38,249 bases of DNA from an uncultured Selenomonadaceae bacterium (GTDB lineage Bacteria; Bacillota; Negativicutes; Selenomonadales; Selenomonadaceae). The translations under genes and the position numbers were made by a program. Below are positions 31,280-38,152 of this stretch, in pieces (position 1 is the first letter of the stretch; each line of letters starts with the position of its first letter). The notes beneath the pieces were generated by a model, which was not told the DNA's origin, did no database searches, and saw nothing but the letters and a program-made list of their open reading frames with translations. Location of the stretch: positions 1-38,249 of the forward strand of contig CAJOIB010000033.1 of NCBI GenBank assembly GCA_905234705.1, written 5' to 3'.

Positions 31280-32893
31280 GTGCGAAAAATTTTAGCAATG
31301 TTAATGGTATTGGTAACGGCGTCGCCGGTCGCCGCGGTATCGATTAACGAAATGGAAAATCAGAAGGCGCAGTACGAAAAAGCGGCTGAAGAATCCAAGG
31401 AACGCGCCGATTGGTTAACGGGCAAAATCAGTTCCATTTCCGAAATTAAGCGCGCGCTGGACGAAGAGGCGGCGGTAGCTGTTGCCGATTATAACAAGAA
31501 AAAAGCGGCTTTTGACGAAACTGTCAGCCGCATTGAGGCAAATGAACTGAAACTTATTGAAACCGGTCACAAATACGAGCAATGGCGCAATCGCTTAGAG
31601 CAACGCGTTCGTGACGTTTATATCAACGGGCAACTTTCATATTTGGACGTAATGTTCGGCGCACAGGATTTTGGCGATTTTTTAACGCGAATGGATTTGC
31701 TTAAGCACGTTTTAGTAAATGATTCAGCGATTGTAACTTCAGCTATGGCATATAGAGCTGAGCTGGTAGAAATTAACGCGCAGCTTGAGGAAGATCGGAA
31801 AGCGCAGGAAGATTTAGCGCGTTGGGCGGAAAAGTCTAAGCAGACCAAGTTGAAAAAAGTTGAAGCGCAACAAACTTTGCTCGACCGCATGGAAAATGAC
31901 AAAAATTTTTACAATCAGCGGTACGACGAAATGATGGCGGCGTCCAAAGAAGTTGAGAAATTGATTCAAGATACCAAATACAAGCAGGCGGCTGAACAAG
32001 CGGCTAAGGAACAGGCGGCGGCTGAACGTGCGGCTCAAGCTGAACGCGATAAAATTGCCCGTGAGCAACGCGCCATTCAAGAAAAATATCTGCGCGAACA
32101 ACGTGAAGCCCAACAACGTGAAGCTAGAGAATTGCAGGCGGCACAGCAACGTGAAGCCCGTGAATTGCAGGCGGCACAGCAACGTGAAGCCCGTGAATTG
32201 CAAGCCGCTCAACAACGCGAGGCTCGTGAACAGCGTGAAGCTCAGCAATTAGCGGCTAGAGAACAGCGCGCCGCTCAACAACAGGCTGATAGAGATAGAC
32301 GCGCCGCTCAACAGCAGGAACTTCGAGATCAGCGTGAAGCCCAGCAACGCGCACTTCGGGAACAACGCGCCGAACAGCAACGTAGCATCCTTGAGCAACG
32401 CGAAGCCGATAGACAACGCCGCGCCGCCGATAGGGAACGCGAACGTCTTGCTCATTCAAATATGTATGTTCGTCCCGAGCCGGAAGACGATTTCCAATTT
32501 CCGGAGGGCAACGGCGAAATGTTATGGCCACTTACTGGTCCGATAACTTCAGAATTTGGCTGGCGTACTCATCCGATTTTTGGCGGCTCTAAATTTCACA
32601 GCGGGCTTGACATTGGCGGCGAATATGGCGCTCCGATTAAGGCGGCGCGCGGCGGCGTTGTAACTCATTCCGGCTGGATTGACGGCTACGGTAATACAGT
32701 TATGATTGACCACGGCGGCGGGCTTGTGACTTTGTATGGGCATAATCAAAGCTTGGCGGTTAGCGTCGGGCAGAATGTCAAGCAAGGGCAAACGATTGCT
32801 TATTGCGGTTCGACGGGCAATTCTACCGGTCCGCATTGCCATTTTGAAGTCAGATTAAACGGCGAGCCTGTCAGCCCCTACGATTATTTATAA
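31280..32893 (+). CDS. EnvC/PcsB-like coiled-coil peptidase M23 protein, exported
   Basis: The start is GTG 31280, with GGAGG 8 bases upstream, giving 537 residues with a signal peptide (KILAMLMVLVTASPVAAV). A long coiled coil (about 24-250) matches the EnvC/PcsB/CwlO type that contacts FtsX. A second stretch (about 250-395) consists of 11-residue repeats of the type QREARELQAAQ, rich in Q, R, A and E. The C-terminal LytM/M23 domain (about 415-537) has FHSGLDI and HCHFEVRL, the conserved zinc-binding His and Asp and HxH. It probably cuts septal peptidoglycan or activates amidases under FtsEX control. It starts 4 bases after the ftsX stop, in the same operon. Confidence 0.92.
   Translation: MRKILAMLMVLVTASPVAAVSINEMENQKAQYEKAAEESKERADWLTGKISSISEIKRALDEEAAVAVADYNKKKAAFDETVSRIEANELKLIETGHKYEQWRNRLEQRVRDVYINGQLSYLDVMFGAQDFGDFLTRMDLLKHVLVNDSAIVTSAMAYRAELVEINAQLEEDRKAQEDLARWAEKSKQTKLKKVEAQQTLLDRMENDKNFYNQRYDEMMAASKEVEKLIQDTKYKQAAEQAAKEQAAAERAAQAERDKIAREQRAIQEKYLREQREAQQREARELQAAQQREARELQAAQQREARELQAAQQREAREQREAQQLAAREQRAAQQQADRDRRAAQQQELRDQREAQQRALREQRAEQQRSILEQREADRQRRAADRERERLAHSNMYVRPEPEDDFQFPEGNGEMLWPLTGPITSEFGWRTHPIFGGSKFHSGLDIGGEYGAPIKAARGGVVTHSGWIDGYGNTVMIDHGGGLVTLYGHNQSLAVSVGQNVKQGQTIAYCGSTGNSTGPHCHFEVRLNGEPVSPYDYL
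32114..32212 (+). repeat. 33-base tandem repeats in the hydrolase gene
   Basis: Three consecutive 33-base units (32114, 32147 and 32180) are nearly identical and each encode QREARELQAAQ. Further, more diverged 11-residue units continue on both sides. The repeats keep the frame and may vary in number. Confidence 0.8.
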
Positions 32894-32905
32894 AGGATTT
32901 GGAAT

Positions 32906-35284
32906 ATGATTAGTGATTCGTTTAAGATTTTGGAATTTGACAAGATACGCGAAATGTTGAAGTCCTGCGCGAGTAGCAATTTGGGCAAGGAATTAGCGGC
33001 GGCGATTGAGCCTGATGATAATATTGACGCGGTGAAGGAAAATCTTTCATTGACGACGGAAGCGGTTAAGATTTTTGCTGTAGTCGCGCCTCCATTCGGC
33101 GGTATTCGCGATGTTCGAGAAATTTTGAGTAAAATTGCGTTAGGCAGTTCAGCGAGCGCTGGCGAATTGTCTGACGTACTTTCAACTATGTATGCTATGC
33201 GCAATGTCAAGAAATTTTTCAAGGAAAATGACGTTGACGCGCCTAAACTTAGATTTCGCGCAGGACAGATTGAGATTCTCGGCAATTTGGAAATTCAACT
33301 TAGCAATGCGCTGGACGAACGCGGCGGCGTGAAAGATACTGCCAGCGCTGATTTGCAAAAAATTCGGCGTGATTTGCGACTTGCTCAAAACCGCGTCAAA
33401 ACTGAGATTTTTAACATTCTGCACGACGCCACTAAGCAGAAATATTTTCAAGACACGATTATCACAATGCGCGGCGACAGGTACGTCATACCGGTTAAGC
33501 TTGAATACAAATCGCAATTTCCAGGCATTGTCCACGACCAGTCCGCAACCGGCGCGACGCTTTTTATTGAGCCGATGGCGATTGTTAGTTTGAATAATGA
33601 CATTCGGCAACTTGAAATTTCCGAGCAAAATGAAGTTGCCAGGATTCTGCGCGAATTGTGCGAGGCGATACGCAAACATTCAGCCGAACTTTTATTGAAC
33701 GTGCAAATTTTAGCTGAGTTCGATTTGGTATTTGCGAAGGCGAAATTGGCACAACAGCAAAACGCTACCGAGCCGATAATAGCCCCGTACACGCATTTAA
33801 AAGCCGCTAGACACCCCTTAATCGACGCGAGGGTAGTTGTACCTATAGACATCGAAATTGGCGGCGTATTTTCGATTCTGCTGGTTACAGGACCGAACAC
33901 GGGGGGCAAAACGGTTTGCATGAAAACTCTTGGACTGTTGGCGTTAATGGCTCAATCGGGCTTGTACATACCGGCGGCGTTTGGCTCGGAGCTGGCGGTT
34001 TACACAAACATTTTCGCGGATATTGGCGACGAACAATCAATAGAGCAAAGCCTGTCGACGTTTTCAGCGCATATGACAAAAATTGTCGACATACTGAAAA
34101 AAGTTCAAACGACGGATTTGGTATTGATTGACGAAATCGGCGCAGGAACTGACCCAGATGAAGGCGCTGCGTTAGCAATGTCGATTTTAGGGCGGCTGTT
34201 AAAAATCCAGTGCGCCACAATCGCCACAACTCATTATTCGGAATTGAAAACCTTTGCCTATTCGACGGCGGGGATTGAAAATGCGTGCGTTGAATTTAAC
34301 GGCGAAACTTTGTTGCCGACGTACAAGCTTTTAATCGGTATTCCAGGCGCGAGCAATGCATTTGCGATTAGTAAGCGCTTGGGTTTGCATATGAGCCTCA
34401 TTCGCAAGGCTAAGAAATTTTTGAAGGCTGACCACGCCAATTTTGAAGAAGTGCTTGCTGAACTCGAAAATAAGCGGCTGATTTATGAAAAGCGTAACGC
34501 CGAAATTCTCAAACTTCAAACTCAAATTGCCAAGCGCGAAAAGGAAATTTCCACAATGCGCGACGAAATTGCCAAAACTAAGACTGACATTATCAAGAAG
34601 GCGCGCGAAAAGGCGTCCGAAATTATCAAGGATACGCGCCGCGAATCTGAAGAAATTATTTCGTCGCTGAAAGAGCAATTCGACGATGCGGGCGTCAAGA
34701 AGCGTCAGCAGACAATTCAAAATGCGCGTGATAAAATTCGTGCGGTGGAATTTGAAAATGCGCCCGATTTGATTGTCGACAAATCCATTGGCAACCGCAT
34801 TAATAAAAAATATCTGCTGGTCGGCGATACGGTTTACGTCAAGACTCTCGACCAAAAGGCAACGGTTATGTCGATTGACAAAGACGGCGCTGAATTGACT
34901 GTACAAGCGGGCGCGTTGCGAATGACGGTTAAAACTTCGGACTGCCGCTTTATCAGCCATACCAAGGAAGAAACTCCGCCGCCAATGCCGATTGTGAATG
35001 AAAATCGCGGCTCAACGGGAATGTTGCAAACGGTTTCGCACGCCACGCGCAATTTGGATATTCGCGGAATGATGGTAGACGAAGCCGAGCAAGTTTGCGG
35101 GAAATTTCTTGACGACGCACAATTAGCGGGCTTGCGGCAGGTTTTGATAATTCACGGCAAGGGCACAGGCGCATTGCGTCAAGGCGTTCATGAGTATTTG
35201 CGGCGTCATCATTCGGTTGAGCGGTTTACATTGGCTGACATGGACGAAGGCGGCGCTGGCGCAACGCTCGTAATTTTGAGATAG
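32906..35284 (+). CDS. mutS2: endonuclease MutS2
   Basis: The 792-residue protein has the MutS2 order: a core helical domain, an ABC-type ATPase (VTGPNTGGKTVCMKTLGLLA as Walker A, then DEQSIEQSLSTFSAHM, LIDEIGAGTDPDEGAALA and ATTHYSELK), a long coiled coil (about 520-620) and a C-terminal Smr nuclease domain starting LDIRGMMVDEAEQV with IIHGKGTGALRQGVHEYL. MutS2 suppresses recombination and, in Firmicutes, can rescue stalled ribosomes. It lies 12 bases after the M23 gene with AAGGA ahead of ATG 32906. The frame is intact and the length typical. Confidence 0.95.
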   Translation: MISDSFKILEFDKIREMLKSCASSNLGKELAAAIEPDDNIDAVKENLSLTTEAVKIFAVVAPPFGGIRDVREILSKIALGSSASAGELSDVLSTMYAMRNVKKFFKENDVDAPKLRFRAGQIEILGNLEIQLSNALDERGGVKDTASADLQKIRRDLRLAQNRVKTEIFNILHDATKQKYFQDTIITMRGDRYVIPVKLEYKSQFPGIVHDQSATGATLFIEPMAIVSLNNDIRQLEISEQNEVARILRELCEAIRKHSAELLLNVQILAEFDLVFAKAKLAQQQNATEPIIAPYTHLKAARHPLIDARVVVPIDIEIGGVFSILLVTGPNTGGKTVCMKTLGLLALMAQSGLYIPAAFGSELAVYTNIFADIGDEQSIEQSLSTFSAHMTKIVDILKKVQTTDLVLIDEIGAGTDPDEGAALAMSILGRLLKIQCATIATTHYSELKTFAYSTAGIENACVEFNGETLLPTYKLLIGIPGASNAFAISKRLGLHMSLIRKAKKFLKADHANFEEVLAELENKRLIYEKRNAEILKLQTQIAKREKEISTMRDEIAKTKTDIIKKAREKASEIIKDTRRESEEIISSLKEQFDDAGVKKRQQTIQNARDKIRAVEFENAPDLIVDKSIGNRINKKYLLVGDTVYVKTLDQKATVMSIDKDGAELTVQAGALRMTVKTSDCRFISHTKEETPPPMPIVNENRGSTGMLQTVSHATRNLDIRGMMVDEAEQVCGKFLDDAQLAGLRQVLIIHGKGTGALRQGVHEYLRRHHSVERFTLADMDEGGAGATLVILR

Positions 35285-35293
35285 GGTGCGGAA

Positions 35294-36541
35294 ATGGAAA
35301 AAGTTGACATTAGCGGCAAGATTAAAAATTGGATAAGATTTGGGCTGATAATTCCGCTGGCGACGAGCGCGGCGATTGGCTATGGCGCGTTTGAGAAATA
35401 TCATCCGGCTGAGACTTTGCAGATTGAAGACGCGAAAGTTACCGGTACGATGGTTTCGGTGCGGACTTTGGTTGACGGCGAAGTCAGCGAGATTGTTTTC
35501 AATGATGGCGACATGGTTCAAGCGGGCGATGTTATTGCTCGGATGGAAGTCAGCGTAACCGCAGAGGCTATCGCGCAGTTGGAAAATACGGTTGCTCTTG
35601 CCAAACAAAACTATGAAGATTTGAAATTGGGGCAAATTGTGACAGTGCCGGTAAAGCGGCTGATAACGATACCCGCGCCGTACGTACCGCCGACCGTCGA
35701 AGAATATTACGCGCCTTCGGGCGTCAGTTCGGCGACATTGGCGGCATTGGAAGAGCGGGCGACTCGAATGGACGAACTTTTTGAAATGGGCGCAGTCAGC
35801 CGCGTGCAAAGGGACGCCGCTCGCGCAGAATATGAAAGTGCATTAGCGGAATCTTACAGCGCGCCTTCGTACGTGCAGACAAGCCCTGGTTATCAGCCAG
35901 AGCCGACGGTTATTGAAGAAATTGAATACATTGAAGAATGGCAGCCGACGCCGCCGGAAGCTTTGCTCAATGCGGAAAATGCGATTAAACAGGCTGAATT
36001 GTCGTTGAATGTGGCGTTGCAAGAGGCGCAAGAGACTGAAGTTATCGCGCCGGTTAGCGGTACGATTTACTATAACATTGAAATGAACGGCGAATTGAGC
36101 GCGGGCAATACGGTTGCGCGGATTGGCGACAGCAATGAACTTTGGTTGGCGGCTGAAGTTTCGGAAGATACTTTTAATAAAATTCCGCTGGGCAAGCCGG
36201 TTGATTATGTTTTGGCGGGCTATAATTTAAGCGGTACTGTGATTGAGAAAATTGCACCGGTTGAAATTCCGGAAGTTGAAGTTGTCGAAGAAAAATCCGC
36301 TTGGATAGCGCCGACTGCCGATAATCCGCACCCCGAAATTCCCACTGAACCGGTCGCCGCTTGGATACCACCGACCGCTGAAAATCCTCATCCGGAAATG
36401 CAATCCGCCATTGATGAACAAGCCACTGAAATTGACGAGCCCGCGGAGGATAAATATATTTTGAGATTTTCATTGCCCGCCGACAGAAACTTTGAGTGCA
36501 AGCCGAATACTTCAACTACCGTCAGCGTCAAGCTTTTCTAA
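35294..36541 (+). CDS. HlyD-family periplasmic adaptor protein
   Basis: The 415-residue protein has an N-terminal membrane anchor (about 14-32), a biotinyl/lipoyl strand half (SVRTLVDGEVSEIVFNDGDMVQAGDVIARME), a helical hairpin (about 95-230, interrupted by a P-rich insert with YVPPTVEEYYAP), the second lipoyl half (TEVIAPVSGTIYYNIEMNGELSAGNTVARIGD) and a beta-barrel region. Near the end two copies of AWI.PTA.NPHPE occur (about residues 335-375), an unusual insertion in a mostly polar linker. Such proteins link an inner membrane pump to an outer membrane channel, but no pump is encoded here, so the partner is unknown. It is the last gene before a terminator and follows mutS2 by 9 bases. Confidence 0.85.
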   Translation: MEKVDISGKIKNWIRFGLIIPLATSAAIGYGAFEKYHPAETLQIEDAKVTGTMVSVRTLVDGEVSEIVFNDGDMVQAGDVIARMEVSVTAEAIAQLENTVALAKQNYEDLKLGQIVTVPVKRLITIPAPYVPPTVEEYYAPSGVSSATLAALEERATRMDELFEMGAVSRVQRDAARAEYESALAESYSAPSYVQTSPGYQPEPTVIEEIEYIEEWQPTPPEALLNAENAIKQAELSLNVALQEAQETEVIAPVSGTIYYNIEMNGELSAGNTVARIGDSNELWLAAEVSEDTFNKIPLGKPVDYVLAGYNLSGTVIEKIAPVEIPEVEVVEEKSAWIAPTADNPHPEIPTEPVAAWIPPTAENPHPEMQSAIDEQATEIDEPAEDKYILRFSLPADRNFECKPNTSTTVSVKLF

Positions 36542-36563
36542 GATTTTCGCGCAGAACTAAAAA

Positions 36564-36592
36564 AGCCCGACTAATAATCGGGCTAATTTTTT
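36564..36592 (+). terminator. intrinsic terminator of the ftsEX-mutS2 operon
   Basis: AGCCCGA (36564-36570) pairs with TCGGGCT (36578-36584) around a 7-base loop, followed by AATTTTTT. It also faces the end of the tRNA array, where the A-rich left flank could act in the other direction. Confidence 0.85.
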
Positions 36593-36602
36593 GCAATTAA
36601 AA

Positions 36603-36686
36603 TGCGGTCGGTGAGACTTGAACTCACACTCCCAAACGAGAACTACCCCCTCAAAGTAGCGTGTCTGCCAATTCCACCACGACCGC
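36603..36686 (-). tRNA. tRNA-Leu (anticodon GAG)
   Basis: The acceptor strands GCGGTCG and CGACCGC pair fully. The anticodon stem CTACT/GGTAG holds loop TTGAGGG (anticodon GAG), a long variable arm follows, and the T-arm GTGAG-TTCAAGT-CTCAC is intact. The discriminator is A; no CCA is encoded. Confidence 0.92.
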
Positions 36687-36698
36687 GTATTCAATTTA

Positions 36699-36768
36699 TT
36701 TGAACTCATACGCCCGAACGAGCACTACCCCCTCAAAGTAGCGTGTCTGCCAATTCCACCACAACCGC
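36699..36768 (-). pseudogene. 3'-truncated copy of tRNA-Leu (GAG)
   Basis: The first 64 or so bases repeat the neighbouring tRNA-Leu almost exactly through acceptor 5' strand (GCGGTTG), D-arm, anticodon GAG and variable arm, up to GAGTTCAA. The second T-stem strand and the 3' acceptor strand are missing; the sequence continues as the leader of the intact copy. It cannot form a tRNA. Confidence 0.75.
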
Positions 36769-36776
36769 ATTTTCTA

Positions 36777-37199
36777 TCAAGACCAGATAACCTTCATGAT
36801 TTTCGGATAAGACGCCTTAGTACATTTCCAGGCAACGCCCATGTAAGCAAACAACATTTCCGGATCAAAATCTCCGTCGCGCAGGTCTGTCACAAAATCG
36901 CCTTCAAGCACAACGTCGCCATCCGAATCCAAGTAAAACTTGAAGTACTTGTAAGCGTGATTAAATTCGTTAAAGAGTTCGTAAATCAGCGGCAACTTTT
37001 CAGTGTCAGAAACACTTGCGATGCCCATTACCACGATTTTAATATAATCATCATCGAAAACAACAACTATATCGACGACACCGCCGCCTTCGAGTTTTTG
37101 CGGGATACGGAAAAGCTTATCAGCATTATTAATATCCTTAGCTTTATAAACAACTTCCTTATCGTCAAGAAATGCTTGAAACAGTTCATAATCATTCAT
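36777..37199 (-). CDS. YbjN-like domain protein
   Basis: The 140-residue protein has no signal peptide or membrane segment. The pattern VDIVVVFDDDYIKIVVMGIASV, LPLIYELFNEFNHAYKYFKFYLDSDGDVVLEGDFV and a helical end resembles the YbjN/type III chaperone-like fold, with the N-x-x-N-x-x-x-x-x-x-K/F strand signature and a later D-G-D turn. YbjN-type proteins are implicated in stress and motility control but without a known reaction. GAGGT 8 bases before ATG 37199 is a good ribosome binding site. The gene sits inside the tRNA array, between tRNA-Leu(CAG) and the truncated tRNA-Leu, and may be co-transcribed with the rRNA operon. Confidence 0.75.
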   Translation of the reverse strand: MNDYELFQAFLDDKEVVYKAKDINNADKLFRIPQKLEGGGVVDIVVVFDDDYIKIVVMGIASVSDTEKLPLIYELFNEFNHAYKYFKFYLDSDGDVVLEGDFVTDLRDGDFDPEMLFAYMGVAWKCTKASYPKIMKVIWS

Positions 37200-37216
37200 A
37201 ATAAGTACCTCATGAT

Positions 37217-37302
37217 TGGTGCGGCAGAGAGGACTTGAACCTCCACGGGGTTGCCCCCACTAGCGCCTGAAGCTAGCGCGTCTGCCATTCCGCCACTACC
37301 GC
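37217..37302 (-). tRNA. tRNA-Leu (anticodon CAG), CCA encoded
   Basis: Acceptor GCGGTAG/CTGCCGC with one G-U pair, anticodon stem CTAGC/GCTAG with loop TTCAGGC (anticodon CAG), long variable arm with GGGGGCAACCCC, intact T-arm GAGG-TTCAAGT-CCTC. ACCA follows the acceptor in the DNA. Confidence 0.92.
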
Positions 37303-37318
37303 TAGGAAACTACTTGAG

Positions 37319-37404
37319 TGCCGAGGACCGGAATCGAACCGGTACGGGGATCACTCCCCGAGGGATTTTAAGTCCCTTGCGTCTGCCAGTTCCGCCACCC
37401 CGGC
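37319..37404 (-). tRNA. tRNA-Leu (anticodon TAA)
   Basis: Acceptor GCCGGGG/CCTCGGC, anticodon stem AGGGA/TCCCT with loop CTTAAAA (anticodon TAA), long variable arm, T-arm CCGG-TTCGATT-CCGG. Discriminator A; CCA not encoded. Confidence 0.92.
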
Positions 37405-37409
37405 TTAAG

Positions 37410-37480
<71 letters not shown>

Positions 37481-37490
37481 AAATACAGAA

Positions 37491-37547
37491 AGCTGGCTAT
37501 AGGACTTGATTACAAATCAGCTGCTCTGCCAATTGAGCTAAGCCAGC
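37491..37547 (-). pseudogene. tRNA-Thr (anticodon TGT) with internal deletion of the T-arm region
   Basis: The 5' half is a normal tRNA-Thr: acceptor GCTGGCT, D-arm, and anticodon stem start GCTGA with loop TTTGTAA (anticodon TGT). After TCA the sequence jumps to AGTCCTATAGCCAGC, the 3' strand of the T-stem plus the acceptor end, which pairs with the 5' strand. About 16 bases, covering the end of the anticodon stem, the variable loop and the first T-stem strand, are missing. The gene is 57 bases, so a standard cloverleaf is impossible. Confidence 0.8.
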
Positions 37548-37553
37548 GTGAAG

Positions 37554-37626
37554 TGCCTTCGGGCGGAATCGAACCACCGACACGGGGATTTTCAGTCCCC
37601 TGCTCTACCAACTGAGCTACAAAGGC
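37554..37626 (-). tRNA. tRNA-Phe (anticodon GAA)
   Basis: Acceptor GCCTTTG/CGAAGGC with one G-U pair, anticodon stem GGGGA/TCCCC with loop CTGAAAA (anticodon GAA), T-arm GGTGG-TTCGATT-CCGCC. CCA not encoded. Confidence 0.93.
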
Positions 37627-37632
37627 TTCAAG

Positions 37633-37706
37633 CGACCCGGATCAGACTTGAACTGACGACCTCCGCCGTGACAGGGCGGCATTCTAACCAACTAAACTAC
37701 CGGGCC
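37633..37706 (-). tRNA. tRNA-Asp (anticodon GTC)
   Basis: Acceptor GGCCCGG/CCGGGTC with one G-U pair, anticodon stem CCGCC/GGCGG with loop CTGTCAC (anticodon GTC), T-arm GTCAG-TTCAAGT-CTGAT, discriminator G. CCA not encoded. Confidence 0.93.
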
Positions 37707-37720
37707 ATATTCAATTTTAG

Positions 37721-37793
37721 TGGACGATGACAGGCTTGAACTGCCGACCTCCTCGGTGTAAACGAGATGCTCTCCCAGCTGAGCTAATCGTCC
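37721..37793 (-). tRNA. tRNA-Val (anticodon TAC)
   Basis: Acceptor GGACGAT/ATCGTCC, anticodon loop TTTACAC (anticodon TAC), T-arm GGCAG-TTCAAGC-CTGTC. CCA not encoded. Confidence 0.93.
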
Positions 37794-37797
37794 TCAA

Positions 37798-37870
<73 letters not shown>

Positions 37871-37878
37871 TAAGATAG

Positions 37879-37951
37879 TGGCTCACCCGGGACTTGAACC
37901 CGGGACCCTCTGATTAAAAGTCAGATGCTCTACCGACTGAGCTAGTGAACC
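37879..37951 (-). tRNA. tRNA-Lys (anticodon TTT)
   Basis: Acceptor GGTTCAC/GTGAGCC with one T-G pair, anticodon loop CTTTTAA (anticodon TTT), T-arm CCGGG-TTCAAGT-CCCGG. CCA not encoded. Confidence 0.93.
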
Positions 37952-37953
37952 AT

Positions 37954-38029
37954 TGGCTGGGGTAGCTGGACTCGAACCAACGGTGCGGGAGTCAAAGTCC
38001 CGTGCCTTAACCGACTTGGCTATACCCCA
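37954..38029 (-). tRNA. tRNA-Gln (anticodon TTG), CCA encoded
   Basis: Acceptor TGGGGTA/TACCCCA, anticodon stem CGGGA/TCCCG with loop CTTTGAC (anticodon TTG), T-arm GTTGG-TTCGAGT-CCAGC, discriminator G, followed by CCA. The U1-A72 pair used by the glutamine amidation route is present. Confidence 0.93.
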
Positions 38030-38072
38030 TTGTCGGAACTTTTTTACAGCCCGCAATTTATAAAAAAATTAG

Positions 38073-38145
38073 CTCCCCGAACTGGACTCGAACCAGTGAC
38101 TCCCTGATTAACAGTCAGGTGCTCTACCGACTGAGCTACCGAGGA
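38073..38145 (-). tRNA. tRNA-Asn (anticodon GTT)
   Basis: Acceptor TCCTCGG/TCGGGGA with two wobble pairs, anticodon loop CTGTTAA (anticodon GTT), T-arm ACTGG-TTCGAGT-CCAGT, discriminator G. CCA not encoded. It is the first tRNA after the 5S rRNA. Confidence 0.93.
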
Positions 38146-38152
38146 ATTAAAA

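Noticed and set aside
31990-32460. Repeats in the M23 hydrolase gene as a CRISPR or mobile repeat array
   Set aside because: The units are 33 bases without spacers, keep the reading frame and encode a regular helical repeat.
35123-35809. A 228-codon minus-strand frame over the mutS2/HlyD junction
   Set aside because: Both plus-strand genes there are supported by domains; the minus frame has no start signal or motif.
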